Shown here: one piece after another, positions 24,001 to 33,001 of the stretch | Layout of the letters: every line of letters starts with the position of its first letter | Numbering within the stretch: position 1 is the stretch's first letter | NCBI GenBank assembly: GCA_002373775.1 | Contig: DFJW01000100.1 | Span: 1-33,889, forward strand | Length of the DNA stretch: 33,889 nt | Reading direction: 5' to 3' | DNA from: Ruminococcus flavefaciens | GTDB lineage: Bacteria > Bacillota > Clostridia > Oscillospirales > Ruminococcaceae | Translations under genes and position numbers: made by a program | The notes under the pieces: model-generated | Databases searched by the model: none | Seen by the model: the letters and a program-made list of their open reading frames with translations, nothing else | Told to the model about the DNA's origin: nothing

Positions 24001-24320
24001 GTGATAACTTAATCGGTCTGCCAATATATGCTATTCTATATTCCAGAAAATTGATGATATTAATTTTGAGTTTTTGTCATCCATTTTTGTTAGAATTGAC
24101 TTGATTACATGTGCATTATCTGAATATCAGCTTAAATAATGAGCACGGCACTTGAGGACATCAGAACTTCAAAGGCGGATGATTGATGCAAACTTGTTCA
24201 TTGAAGGTGCATTCTCGCTATAATTCGAGTTACAAGCAATTCTGATTGAGAATATAATTATGCCACATATCATATATCAGGTGCAATTGATTGACAAAAA
24301 ATTCACATACATTTTTTTGA
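24001..24320. other. Noncoding stretch without recognised features
   Basis: AT-rich bases between the Rex-like box and the rex terminator. Stops occur in all frames. I see only weak inverted repeats, no T-run terminator and no promoter matching the quality of its neighbours. Confidence 0.6.
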
Positions 24321-24350
24321 AATCGACCGCTGCTTCAGCTGCGGTCGATT
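24321..24350 (-). terminator. Hairpin at the end of rex
   Basis: AATCGACCGC and GCGGTCGATT form a perfect 10-bp stem with a further 3-bp inner stem. The U-run after it on the minus strand is poor (ATTTC), so termination may be partial. Confidence 0.65.
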
Positions 24351-24369
24351 ACGATCTTTCTGGTACGGA

Positions 24370-25005
24370 TCATAATTCTATTGAATTAAGTCCGTACGAC
24401 AGCGTTATGAGACTGTCGCCTAAATGAACGTTTTCAACGATGACTCCATCGTACTCCATCCTGAGGTCGTAATGTGTGAAATTCCAGAATGCTTTTACAC
24501 CAAGACTGATAAGCTGGGATGCGGCGGAAGCTGCTGCATTCACTGGTACGCAGAGTATTGCTGCTACGGGCTTATGCTCTGAACAAAAACTCTGTAATTC
24601 TGAAATATCTTTTATGGTAAGATTTCCGAGTTCTTTTCCGATGATCTCTTCATTAGTGTCAAATGCACCTATCAGATCAAAGCCTTTGCTCTGAAAGTCA
24701 ATATGAGAAGCAATGGCTTTACCGAGGTTGCCGACGCCGAGAAGTATCATTGGCGTTTTTTTGTCCAGTCCGAGTATTTTGCCTATCTCTGAACGTAAGT
24801 CGCTTACATTATAGCCGTATCCTTGCTGTCCGAATTCACCGAAGCAATTGAAGTCCTGCCTTATCTGTGATGCTGTAAGTCCCATTTTTTCGGATAATTC
24901 CCGCGAAGATATACGCACATAGCCGTTATTTTCGAGTTCTCCAAGGAAACGATAATACCTTGGCAGTCTTCTTATAACTGAATTTGATATCGTATTCTTT
25001 GACAT
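24370..25005 (-). CDS. rex: Redox-sensing transcriptional regulator Rex
   Basis: A 211-residue repressor that senses the NADH/NAD ratio. Residues 1 to about 78 form the winged helix (VIRRLPRYYRFLGEL; RISSRELSEKMGLTASQIRQDFNCFG). The Rossmann domain starts with ILLGVGNLGKAI. The C-terminal helix that swaps between subunits is present. It follows icd by 38 bp and is probably cotranscribed with acn and icd. Its neighbour downstream is the NADH-linked fumarate cluster, whose promoter region has a Rex-like box. Confidence 0.96.
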   Translation of the reverse strand: MSKNTISNSVIRRLPRYYRFLGELENNGYVRISSRELSEKMGLTASQIRQDFNCFGEFGQQGYGYNVSDLRSEIGKILGLDKKTPMILLGVGNLGKAIASHIDFQSKGFDLIGAFDTNEEIIGKELGNLTIKDISELQSFCSEHKPVAAILCVPVNAAASAASQLISLGVKAFWNFTHYDLRMEYDGVIVENVHLGDSLITLSYGLNSIEL

Positions 25006-25043
25006 TATTATGCCTCTTTCTTTGGATGATTGAAAAGCATATA

Positions 25044-26255
25044 TTACATTAACTGATCGAGTCTGTTCTTTATTTCGTCAAGGAAAGTCTTTGAGTCAAC
25101 CTTACGCTTGTTATCAAGCTTGGATATCAGGTAAAGGTCGCCTGTCATAACGCCTTCTTCTATAGTCTGTATCGTTGCTTTTTCAAGCTTATCAGCAAAA
25201 TCACAGAGTTCGGGAGTGTTATCGAGTTCGCCTCTCTTACGAAGTGCTCCACTCCACGCGAATATAGTTGCAACAGAGTTTGTGGAAGTTTCTTCTCCCT
25301 TGAGATATTTGTAGTAGTGCCTCTGGACCGTTCCGTGAGCTGCTTCGTATTCGTAGATGCCGTCGGGAGAAACGAGGACAGAAGTCATCATTGCAAGGCT
25401 GCCGTATGCAGTCGATACCATGTCTGACATTACATCTCCGTCGTAGTTCTTGCAAGCCCAGATGTAACCGCCGTTTGAACGGATGACTCTTGCAACAGCG
25501 TCGTCTATAAGAGTATAGAAGTACTCTATACCGGCTGCCTCATACTTTTCTTTGTACTCGTTTTCGTATATCTCAGCGAAGATATCCTTGAATCTGTGGT
25601 CGTATTTCTTGGATATGGTATCCTTGGAAGCGAACCATACGTCCTGCTTGAGGTCAAGTCCGTAATTAAGGCATGCTCTTGCGAAACCTGCGATCGAATC
25701 ATCAAGATTGTGGAGGCCCTGGATTATGCCGTCGCACTTTGAAAAATCGTGGATGAGTTCGCGTGTTTCGTTGCCGTTCTTGTCTGTTACTACGAGTTCG
25801 GCTTTGCTTCCCTTGCTGACTCTCATCTCAGTGTTCTTGTATACGTCTCCGTATGCGTGACGTGCAATGGTGATCGGCTTTGTCCATGTGGGAATATAAG
25901 GCTCTATGCCTTTAACTATGATAGGTGTGCGGAATACCGTACCATCAAGAGCTGCACGGATAGTTCCGTTGGGAGATTTCCACATCTGAGTAAGGTTGTA
26001 TTCGGGCATTCTTGCTGCATTTGGTGTAATAGTTGCACATTTTACGGCTACACCATATTTCTTTGTAGCTTCTGCTGAATCTATAGTTACCTGATCCTTG
26101 GTCTCCTCACGGTGCTTTAATCCGAGATCGTAGTACTCGGTATTCAGCTCTACATATGGTTCGAGAAGAGTCTCTTTGATCCACTGCCAGAGTATTCTGG
26201 TCATCTCGTCGCCGTCCATTTCGACGAGCGGTGTCTTCATGGTTATCTTTGCCAT
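25044..26255 (-). CDS. icd: NADP-dependent isocitrate dehydrogenase, IDH1/IDH2 type
   Basis: Oxidises isocitrate to 2-oxoglutarate, making NADPH. The 403-residue sequence belongs to the eukaryote-like subfamily [17 protein letters not shown] at the start, the substrate segment [17 protein letters not shown], the metal-binding region [17 protein letters not shown], and [18 protein letters not shown]. It lies between a small membrane protein gene and rex. Together with aconitase it supplies 2-oxoglutarate for glutamate; no citrate synthase gene is in the window. GGGAGG precedes the ATG. Confidence 0.96.
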   Translation of the reverse strand: MAKITMKTPLVEMDGDEMTRILWQWIKETLLEPYVELNTEYYDLGLKHREETKDQVTIDSAEATKKYGVAVKCATITPNAARMPEYNLTQMWKSPNGTIRAALDGTVFRTPIIVKGIEPYIPTWTKPITIARHAYGDVYKNTEMRVSKGSKAELVVTDKNGNETRELIHDFSKCDGIIQGLHNLDDSIAGFARACLNYGLDLKQDVWFASKDTISKKYDHRFKDIFAEIYENEYKEKYEAAGIEYFYTLIDDAVARVIRSNGGYIWACKNYDGDVMSDMVSTAYGSLAMMTSVLVSPDGIYEYEAAHGTVQRHYYKYLKGEETSTNSVATIFAWSGALRKRGELDNTPELCDFADKLEKATIQTIEEGVMTGDLYLISKLDNKRKVDSKTFLDEIKNRLDQLM

Positions 26256-26284
26256 CGGTTTTTACCTCCCGGTCGTTGTTGTTA

Positions 26285-26467
26285 TTACTTGAACAAAGGA
26301 AATGCTGCTGCTATCAGCAACGCGATTATGAGCAGCGTGCCTATAATGTCAATGACCTTATGCACAGTAGTATACTTTCCGTATCTGCTCCCTTTTATGA
26401 TCTTCATTATCCACGCACATAACAGCAGGAATATCAGAAAGACCAGAAAGATGACTGCGCCTTTCAT
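26285..26467 (-). CDS. Small membrane protein, 60 residues
   Basis: Two predicted membrane helices: residues 4-24 (VIFLVFLIFLLLCAWI) and about 39-58 (IIGTLLIIALLIAAAFPLF), joined by a basic loop (KIIKGSRYGKYTT). The ATG has AAGGAGA upstream with a 7-nt spacer, and the gene fits between acn and icd, 37 bp and 29 bp from them. I do not recognise it. Its place in the operon and the good ribosome binding site are the only support. Confidence 0.65.
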   Translation of the reverse strand: MKGAVIFLVFLIFLLLCAWIMKIIKGSRYGKYTTVHKVIDIIGTLLIIALLIAAAFPLFK

Positions 26468-26504
26468 AACAGCATCTCCTTATTCGGTTCGTGATACATA
26501 TTAA

Positions 26505-28442
26505 TTACTTCATGGACTCTCTTGTATAATCAAGAAGTCCGCCTGCAAGCATTATATCCTTGGTGCGTCCGGAGAGTTCACAAAGCACCGGTATTTCTGC
26601 ACCGTTTGTTTTGTTTACTACTGTAAGCTCTGACTTGCCTTCGGATACAGCCTTGCGTACATCAGCGAGTACGAGCTCATCTCCCTGAGCTATCTTATCG
26701 TAGTCTGCTTCGTTCACAAATGTGAGTGGAAGTATGCCGGCGTTTATGAGATTTGCTCTGTGTATGCGGGCAAATGACTTTACCAGTACCGCCTTTACGC
26801 CGAGATAGAGCGGCGCAAGAGCAGCGTGTTCTCTTGAAGAGCCCTGACCGTAATTAGAACCGCCTACAATGATGCTCTTGCCGAGTGACTTTGCTCTCTC
26901 GGGGAAGCTTTCATCGCATACTGCAAAGCAGTGCTGAGAGATCTTCGGGATATTTGAACGAAGAGGAAGTATCTTTGCACCGGCGGGCATGATGTGGTCG
27001 GTCGTGATGTTGTCGCCGACTTTGAGTGAAACAGGTGCGTCGATAGTTTCAAGGAGAGGTGTTGTCTCCGGATAAGGCTTTATGTTTGGTCCACGGAGGA
27101 TCTCTACGCTGTCCATCTCTTCTGCCGGAGCAGGCGGAACGATCATATTGTCGTTGATAGAGAAGATCTCCGGAAGCTTGAATTCAGGCATATCGCCAAG
27201 TTCTCTCGGATCTGTGAGATAACCTGTGAGAGCTGATACAGCTGCCATTTCAGGAGATACAAGATATATCTGACCGTCTTTTGTTCCGGAACGGCCTTCA
27301 AAGTTTCTGTTGAATGTACGGAGTGAGATTCCCTTTGAATTGGGTGACTGTCCCATACCTATGCAAGGACCGCATGCACTTTCGAGAATACGGGCACCCG
27401 CTTCGATAAGATCGGATAATGCACCGTTCTGTGCAAGCATATTGAGTACCTGTTTTGAACCGGGAGCGATAGCAAGTGAAACGCTCGGATCTACAGTCTT
27501 GCCCTTGAGTATGTAAGCGACCTTGAGCATGTCCAGAAGTGATGAGTTTGTACATGAACCGATACAAACCTGATCTATCTTGAGTCTGCCGATCTCTTCA
27601 ACGCTCTTGACATTGTCGGGAGAATGAGGACATGCTGCAAGCGGTACGAGCTGGCTGAGGTCGATGTTGAGCTCTTCATCGTATACAGCATCTTCATCTG
27701 CTGCAAGAGGAGTCCATACTTCTTCACGCTGCTGTGCTTTAAGGAACTGCTTTGTGATCTCATCTGAAGGGAAGATCGAAGTTGTAGCGCCGAGTTCGGC
27801 ACCCATATTTGTTATTGTAGCACGCTCTGGTACTGAAAGAGTCTTTACGCCTTCGCCGCAGTACTCAATTACCTTGCCTACGCCGCCCTTTACAGACATT
27901 CTGCGGAGCACTTCAAGGATTACGTCCTTTGCTGCTACCCATGGACGGAGTTTGCCGGTGAGATTAACTTTAACGACCTTTGGACATGTTATGTAGTATG
28001 CACCGCCGCCCATAGCAACTGCAACATCGAGACCGCCGGCACCAATGGCTATCATGCCTATTCCGCCGCCGGTAGGAGTGTGACTGTCTGAACCTATGAG
28101 TGTCTTTCCGGGAATTCCGAATCTTTCAAGGTGAACCTGATGACATATACCATTGCCCGGACGAGAGAAATATATTCCGTGCTTTTTAGCCACGCTGCCG
28201 ATAAATCTGTGATCATCAGCGTTTTCAAAACCATTCTGAAGTGTATTATGATCGATATAAGCTACAGAGCGCTCTGTTTTTACACGAGGTACACCGATGG
28301 CTTCGAATTCGAGATATGCCATAGTACCTGTAGCGTCCTGTGTGAGAGTCTGATCGATTCTGATACCAATTTCCTGACCTTTGACGTATTCACCGTCAAC
28401 GAGATGTGCTTTGAGGATCTTTTCGGTTAAAGTCATGCCCAT
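26505..28442 (-). CDS. acn: Aconitate hydratase
   Basis: Converts citrate to isocitrate using a [4Fe-4S] cluster. The 645-residue form is the short type of Clostridia, related to the LeuC/LeuD architecture. Cluster ligands are in CIGSCTNSS and GACGPCIGMGQSP; the N-terminal part has LIGSDSHTPTGGGIGM; the swivel domain near the end has GSNYGQGSSREHAAL. I start at the ATG 8 nt after GAAAGGA; an upstream in-frame ATG has no ribosome binding site. A strong promoter (28478-28506) drives it and probably the following small protein, icd and rex. Confidence 0.95.
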   Translation of the reverse strand: MGMTLTEKILKAHLVDGEYVKGQEIGIRIDQTLTQDATGTMAYLEFEAIGVPRVKTERSVAYIDHNTLQNGFENADDHRFIGSVAKKHGIYFSRPGNGICHQVHLERFGIPGKTLIGSDSHTPTGGGIGMIAIGAGGLDVAVAMGGGAYYITCPKVVKVNLTGKLRPWVAAKDVILEVLRRMSVKGGVGKVIEYCGEGVKTLSVPERATITNMGAELGATTSIFPSDEITKQFLKAQQREEVWTPLAADEDAVYDEELNIDLSQLVPLAACPHSPDNVKSVEEIGRLKIDQVCIGSCTNSSLLDMLKVAYILKGKTVDPSVSLAIAPGSKQVLNMLAQNGALSDLIEAGARILESACGPCIGMGQSPNSKGISLRTFNRNFEGRSGTKDGQIYLVSPEMAAVSALTGYLTDPRELGDMPEFKLPEIFSINDNMIVPPAPAEEMDSVEILRGPNIKPYPETTPLLETIDAPVSLKVGDNITTDHIMPAGAKILPLRSNIPKISQHCFAVCDESFPERAKSLGKSIIVGGSNYGQGSSREHAALAPLYLGVKAVLVKSFARIHRANLINAGILPLTFVNEADYDKIAQGDELVLADVRKAVSEGKSELTVVNKTNGAEIPVLCELSGRTKDIMLAGGLLDYTRESMK

Positions 28443-28476
28443 AAGATCATTCCTTTCATACATAAGAATACATAGT

Positions 28477-28491
28477 AATTGTACTACAATT
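28477..28491. promoter_or_regulatory. Perfect palindrome over the acn -10 box
   Basis: AATTGTACTACAATT is a perfect 15-bp palindrome that covers the -10 of acn. A related half, AATTGTACTA, recurs 70 bp away at 28547-28556. The pair suggests an operator, regulator unknown. Confidence 0.55.
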
Positions 28492-28506
28492 TTATTAGTT
28501 TGTCAA
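28478..28506 (-). promoter_or_regulatory. Promoter of acn
   Basis: Minus strand TTGACA, 17-bp spacer, TACAAT. It directs acn, and likely the whole acn-icd-rex unit. Confidence 0.87.
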
Positions 28507-28575
28507 GCATTTATCAAATAAATATCTCTATTCAGCGTGCATGTGAAATTGTACTATATTTTTTCAACGCATCTC

Positions 28576-28604
28576 TTGCCATTTTCTGGATCGTGTGTTA
28601 TAAT
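28576..28604 (+). promoter_or_regulatory. Promoter of the gene at 28639
   Basis: TTGCCA, 17-bp spacer, TATAAT, divergent from the acn promoter. Confidence 0.8.
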
Positions 28605-28638
28605 AACAATAGAATTTATGACCTGAGGAGGTATAATT

Positions 28639-29187
28639 ATGGGATTATTCGATTCATTCAAAAAGGAAAGCGCTGATGTAAACAAAAGTTCTGATAAGTC
28701 GGCAGATGTCGTTTTCAACTCCCTCCCCGAAAACCTCGATGAGTTCAAGGCTCTGCCGCAGGCTGATCTTTCATCACCATTTGCGACTGCGGCTCTGACT
28801 GTTTTAGCGTTTTGCTATTATCCTAAGGATAAAGAATTATGCCTCAGTATGCTTGATGTACTTAGAGGACCTCGCCCGCTCAGTCCTATGGACAAACAGT
28901 TCATAAGAGATAGATTTATGGACAAGGATTATGTTCCGCGTTCCTACTTCAAAGGTGCTGTGCCTTCAAACGATTACGCGCCATCTGTTCCTTATACTGT
29001 AACAGTAAGTGAGAATCCGTATTCTTATACCGATGAAAACTACGCTAAACTGTTTGTGAAGTCAGGCGGTGCAGACAGTCCCCGCGCAATTCAGCTGAGA
29101 CTTGCAAAAGACGGTAAATGGTATCTTTGGGAACAGTTCATCCTTGCGGATATCAGACAGCCTGAGAGTTCTGATCCCTGGGCTTGA
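28639..29187 (+). CDS. Conserved protein of unknown function
   Basis: A 182-residue soluble protein. It starts MGLFDSFKK, an amphipathic beginning that may touch the membrane, then has a helical core SSPFATAALTVLAFCYYP and a C-terminal beta-rich part ending in GKWYLWEQFILADIRQPES. The ending resembles small proteins with DUF6935-like sequence in Firmicutes, but I am not sure of the family. GAGGAGG lies before the ATG, and a clean promoter is upstream. The CPBP gene follows after 38 bp, so they may be cotranscribed. Confidence 0.75.
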   Translation: MGLFDSFKKESADVNKSSDKSADVVFNSLPENLDEFKALPQADLSSPFATAALTVLAFCYYPKDKELCLSMLDVLRGPRPLSPMDKQFIRDRFMDKDYVPRSYFKGAVPSNDYAPSVPYTVTVSENPYSYTDENYAKLFVKSGGADSPRAIQLRLAKDGKWYLWEQFILADIRQPESSDPWA

Positions 29188-29225
29188 GAATAATGGGATT
29201 GTGGATTATTTTATAGGAGGATGAC

Positions 29226-29942
29226 GTGGTGAACAAGCTGTTTCCGCTGCTTATGCCGGTACGTTCCGCAGTGTTTGTTTTGATCTTTGTTATAGGTTCC
29301 TTGATCGTTGGATCTGATCTGCATGAAATAAGCAACTGGTGGTCCGTTATTGCTACGATCGTAAACATTGTGACGGTATTTGTCCTGATGAAACTGGCTA
29401 AAAAGAACGGTCAGACATATTGGAAACTGATAAATTATGAAAAAGGAAAAACAAAGATCAGACAGATAGTGACCGTGACTGTGGCAATACTGCTGAGCGG
29501 AATGGGCTGTATGTGCCTTTCCGGATTTATCTGCTACGGTGTATTTCCATATCTTGCACCGATGATGATAGCTCCTATACCTGCTGTGCTGGCGATAATA
29601 AATGTTCCGCTTCTTCCTGTCACAACAGCTTTGGCTGAAGAAGGGATCTACCTTGGCTGTGGTGTCAATCAGATAAAGAATAAGTATGCTGCTATACTGA
29701 TACCTGCTTTCTTTTTCGCTTTGCAGCATAGTTTTATACCTACTCTGTTCGACGCAAGATATATGTTCTACAGGTTCTTATCTTTTCTGCCGCTGACTAT
29801 TGTGCTTTGCTGGTATTATTACAAACATCGCGATCCTCTTCCGATAATGATCGGTCACGCCGTGATCGATGTTGCAACAGTTATGCAGATATTGGCAACA
29901 TCTACGATCGACGGTTTTTACGATACCATGTGCGGTGCCTAA
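29226..29942 (+). CDS. CPBP-family intramembrane glutamic protease-like protein
   Basis: A 238-residue membrane protein with about six membrane segments. The family motifs are AEEGIYLG (the usual EExxxR lacks its Arg), FFFALQHSF (FxxxH), and GHAVIDVAT (HxxxD). Members process prenylated or bacteriocin-linked proteins or act in immunity. Loss of the Arg is common in divergent members. Start is one of two adjacent GTG codons, 5 or 8 nt after GGAGG; an ATG between them and that sequence runs into a stop at once. A long terminator follows. Confidence 0.8.
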   Translation: MVNKLFPLLMPVRSAVFVLIFVIGSLIVGSDLHEISNWWSVIATIVNIVTVFVLMKLAKKNGQTYWKLINYEKGKTKIRQIVTVTVAILLSGMGCMCLSGFICYGVFPYLAPMMIAPIPAVLAIINVPLLPVTTALAEEGIYLGCGVNQIKNKYAAILIPAFFFALQHSFIPTLFDARYMFYRFLSFLPLTIVLCWYYYKHRDPLPIMIGHAVIDVATVMQILATSTIDGFYDTMCGA

Positions 29943-29965
29943 ACTATTGTATAGCAAAAAAACAG

Positions 29966-29999
29966 ATCCCCGGAGTGAATGCTTTATCACTCCGGGGAT
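29966..29999. terminator. Bidirectional terminator between the CPBP gene and the copper ATPase
   Basis: A 13-bp perfect stem (ATCCCCGGAGTGA / TCACTCCGGGGAT), with A-run on one side and a T-rich tail on the other, between convergent genes. Confidence 0.93.
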
Positions 30000-30016
30000 T
30001 GCTATATTTTTTCGAA

Positions 30017-32533
30017 TTATCTGATGCTTGTAACTTTGTAACCTGCATCTGTTACAGCCTTTTTTACAGCTTTCAGGTCGGCTGAACCTTTTATGCTTAG
30101 CACGGCAGTTCCTTTTTCATGGCTCACATCTGCCTCTTCAACATAAGGCAGAGTTTCAAGTGCATTTTTAACTCTTGCTTCGCAGTGTCCGCACATCATT
30201 CCTTTAATGTTTACGGTAAGTTCAGAGATCTCTGAGCCGGCAAGTCCGGTTCGGGATCGCCTGATCTTTTTGTCTTTTGAACTGTCATGGATATTCAGGA
30301 AATTCAGTCTGAGAGCATTTGTGACTACACAAAAACTTGACAGGCTCATGGCTGCTGCCCCGAACATCGGATTAAGCTGCCATCCGAATAATCTGATGTA
30401 TGCACCGGCAGCTAAAGGGATTCCAATGATGTTATAAATGAAAGCCCAGAAAAGATTCTCGTGGATGTTCTTCAGCGAAGCACGGCTCAGACGTATAGCA
30501 GCCGGAACGTCACTGAGACGGCTTTTCATCAGTACTACATCTGCGGCGTCTATCGCAACATCGGAACCAGCTCCGATAGCTATTCCCATATCAGCAGCAG
30601 TGAGTGCAGGCGCGTCATTGATTCCGTCGCCTACCATTGCAGTCTTTCCGCTTTTTCTTAGTTCTTTTATGACTTTTTCTTTTCCGTCGGGAAGAACACC
30701 GGCGATAACTTCATCTACCCCTGCTTTATCTCCTATTGCTTTTGCGGTACACTCATTATCTCCGGTAAGCATTACCACTTTTATGCCCATGTTCTGCAAT
30801 TCGCGTATAGCCTGCGGACTGTCATTTTTCATTGTATCGGCTACAGCAATGATACCGGCAAGAGTATCGCCTTCAGAAAAGAATAGAGGAGTTTTTCCTT
30901 CAGCCGAGAGCTCTTCTGCTCGTTTTGTGATGTTATCATCTGAACCGGCAAATTGACCTATAAAATTCAAGTTACCGCCTGCAAGAGTTTTACCGTCGGC
31001 TTTTGCACTTAGACCGTTTCCGGCTACAGCGGTGAAGTCAGTGACCTCATATGATACTTTTCCGGATCCTTCAGCGTACTGAATGACCGCTTTAGCAAGT
31101 GGGTGCTCGCTTTTCTTTTCGAGAGAATACGCTATTTCAATAAGCTTATCCTCACTGTATCCGTTTACGGGGATAATATCTGTCACGCGAGGTTCCCCGG
31201 TAGTGATCGTGCCTGTCTTGTCAAGGGCGACAGTGCTGACCTTCCCCGTCTCTTCAAGAGATACGGCTGTCTTGAAGAGTATACCGTTCTTTGCACCGAC
31301 ACCGTTTCCTACCATGATCGCTACGGGCGTTGCGAGTCCGAGAGCGCAAGGACAGCTGATAACGAGTACGGATATCGCTCTTGCCAGTGAAAAGCCTACC
31401 GCTTCTCCTGCTATCATCCAGACAGCAAATGTGATGCAGGCAATAGCTATAACGGCAGGAACGAATATACCGGAGACTTTATCGGCTATTTTCGCGATAG
31501 GAGCTTTGGTAGCAGCTGCATCGCTGACCATTCTGATTATCTGGGAAAGAGTAGTATCCTCCCCTACTCTTGATGCTTCACATCGAATGAAACCTGCCTG
31601 ATTCAGTGTTGCTGCCGAAACACTGTCGCCTGCGGATTTATCGACCGGTATGCTCTCACCTGTCAGTGCTGACTCATCAACAGCACTTGTTCCGTCAATG
31701 ATAATACCGTCTACCGGTATGTTTTCGCCGGGTCTTACAACAAATATATCCCCGGTCTTTACTTGCTCGACCGGAACTGTGATCTCTTCATCGTTCTGTT
31801 CTATAACTGCTGTTTTTGGGGCAAGCTTCATGAGGCTCTTCAGTGCATCTGTAGTCTTTCCCTTGGAGCGTGCCTCAAGCATTTTTCCGACAGTTATAAG
31901 TGTGAGTATCATGGCGGCGGATTCAAAATAGAATTCATGCATGTAGTCTTCCACTGCGGACGTGTTTCCTTTGAACTGCGCATCAGTCATGGCAAATAGT
32001 GCGCAAGTACTGTACGCAAAAGAAGCAAAAGAGCCCAGAGCGACAAGGGTGTCCATATTTGGTGATCTGCGGATCAGACCTTTGAAACCGTTTATAAAGA
32101 ATTTCTGGTTTATCACCATTACTATAGCAGCAAGCAGCAGCTGGGCAAGTCCCATCATGACATGATTGCCTTCCATTACGGATGGCAGCGGAAATCCGAA
32201 CATCATATGTCCCATAGATATATACATGAGTACTATCAGGAATCCGAGGGAAGCAAATAAGCGCTTTTTCAGCAGCGGCGTTTCTGTATCTTTCAGTATA
32301 TCATCATCTGATGAAGCTGCCGCTGTATTTCCTGCTCCTTTGAGAGAAGCTCCGTATCCCGCATCCTGAACGGCTTTTATTATTTCTGCATCACTTGCAT
32401 CTCCGTCAACTCCCATAGAGTTTGTCAGCAGGCTGACGGAACATGACGTAACGCCTTTTACACCGGATACAGCCTTTTCCACTCTTGCACTGCATGCAGC
32501 GCAGCTCATTCCGGTAACATTGTATTGCTTCAC
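30017..32533 (-). CDS. copA: Copper-exporting P1B-type ATPase with metal-binding domains at both ends
   Basis: An 838-residue membrane pump. Residues 1-70 are a heavy-metal domain with [11 protein letters not shown]. The transmembrane metal site is [11 protein letters not shown] near residue 390, a Cu(I) signature, followed by the phosphorylation motif DKTGT and the hinge [10 protein letters not shown]. The last 70 residues form a second heavy-metal domain with [11 protein letters not shown], similar to the chaperone CopZ; this tail is the unusual part. The GTG at 32533 is used: AAGGAGG lies 7 nt upstream, and the nearby ATG reads into a stop. A cop-box-like palindrome overlaps the promoter. 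Confidence 0.95.
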   Translation of the reverse strand: MKQYNVTGMSCAACSARVEKAVSGVKGVTSCSVSLLTNSMGVDGDASDAEIIKAVQDAGYGASLKGAGNTAAASSDDDILKDTETPLLKKRLFASLGFLIVLMYISMGHMMFGFPLPSVMEGNHVMMGLAQLLLAAIVMVINQKFFINGFKGLIRRSPNMDTLVALGSFASFAYSTCALFAMTDAQFKGNTSAVEDYMHEFYFESAAMILTLITVGKMLEARSKGKTTDALKSLMKLAPKTAVIEQNDEEITVPVEQVKTGDIFVVRPGENIPVDGIIIDGTSAVDESALTGESIPVDKSAGDSVSAATLNQAGFIRCEASRVGEDTTLSQIIRMVSDAAATKAPIAKIADKVSGIFVPAVIAIACITFAVWMIAGEAVGFSLARAISVLVISCPCALGLATPVAIMVGNGVGAKNGILFKTAVSLEETGKVSTVALDKTGTITTGEPRVTDIIPVNGYSEDKLIEIAYSLEKKSEHPLAKAVIQYAEGSGKVSYEVTDFTAVAGNGLSAKADGKTLAGGNLNFIGQFAGSDDNITKRAEELSAEGKTPLFFSEGDTLAGIIAVADTMKNDSPQAIRELQNMGIKVVMLTGDNECTAKAIGDKAGVDEVIAGVLPDGKEKVIKELRKSGKTAMVGDGINDAPALTAADMGIAIGAGSDVAIDAADVVLMKSRLSDVPAAIRLSRASLKNIHENLFWAFIYNIIGIPLAAGAYIRLFGWQLNPMFGAAAMSLSSFCVVTNALRLNFLNIHDSSKDKKIRRSRTGLAGSEISELTVNIKGMMCGHCEARVKNALETLPYVEEADVSHEKGTAVLSIKGSADLKAVKKAVTDAGYKVTSIR

Positions 32534-32564
32534 ATAATGTCCTCCTTATTCTGGTATATATATT

Positions 32565-32593
32565 ATGTTACCATAAAGTTTGACATCTGTCAA
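32565..32593 (-). promoter_or_regulatory. Promoter and cop-box-like operator of copA
   Basis: Minus strand TTGACA, 17-bp spacer, TAACAT. The -35 lies inside a 14-bp palindrome TTGACATCTGTCAA (32580-32593), whose core GACATCTGTC matches 9 of 10 positions of the CopY operator consensus KACANNTGTA. A CopY-type repressor gene is not in the window. Confidence 0.7.
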
Positions 32594-32636
32594 TTAACCG
32601 AAGCTAACAAAAATAGAGTGTAATCATATTGTCTGC

Positions 32637-32987
32637 TTATTTGATGACTTCGAGCCATTCGCTTTCCTTGAATCCCACAGCGATCTTGCTGCCGTTGATA
32701 AGTATAGGGCGTTTGACCAGCATTCCGTCGGAAGCAAGCAATTCAAGCGCCTGTTCTTCTGTCATGTCAGGCAGTTTGCCTTTTATCTCCAGCGAGCGAT
32801 AGAGCTGTCCGCTTGTATTGAAAAAACGTTTCAGAGGCAGACCGCTTGATCTGAACCATTCTGACAATTCATCATAAGTGGGATTCTGTACTTTTATATC
32901 TCTGACATCATAGCTTATGCCTTTTTCATTGAGCCATGACTGGGCTTTTTTGCATGTTGTGCATTTGGGATAACAGATAAATAACAT
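32637..32987 (-). CDS. ArsC/Spx-family thioredoxin-fold protein
   Basis: A 116-residue protein of the arsenate reductase-like family. It has the N-terminal redox motif C-T-T-C in YPKCTTCKKAQ, and the family boxes YDELSEWFRSSGLPLKRFFNTSG and KRPILI. Size and CxxC fit the YusI/YffB and Spx group; the basic Spx RpoA-binding surface is not clear, so I make no regulator claim. It lies 14 bp downstream of gatB with GGAGG upstream and is probably cotranscribed. An arsenic resistance role is not supported by neighbours. Confidence 0.88.
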   Translation of the reverse strand: MLFICYPKCTTCKKAQSWLNEKGISYDVRDIKVQNPTYDELSEWFRSSGLPLKRFFNTSGQLYRSLEIKGKLPDMTEEQALELLASDGMLVKRPILINGSKIAVGFKESEWLEVIK

Positions 32988-33001
32988 ATATTACCTCCTG
33001 G

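Noticed and set aside
24001..24320. Possible hidden gene or RNA between rex and fumC
   Set aside because: No ORF with a ribosome binding site, no paired promoter and terminator, and no strong stems were seen.
31083..31601. 172-residue plus-strand ORF opposite copA
   Set aside because: Antisense shadow of the ATPase; composition reflects the reverse of conserved P-type motifs.
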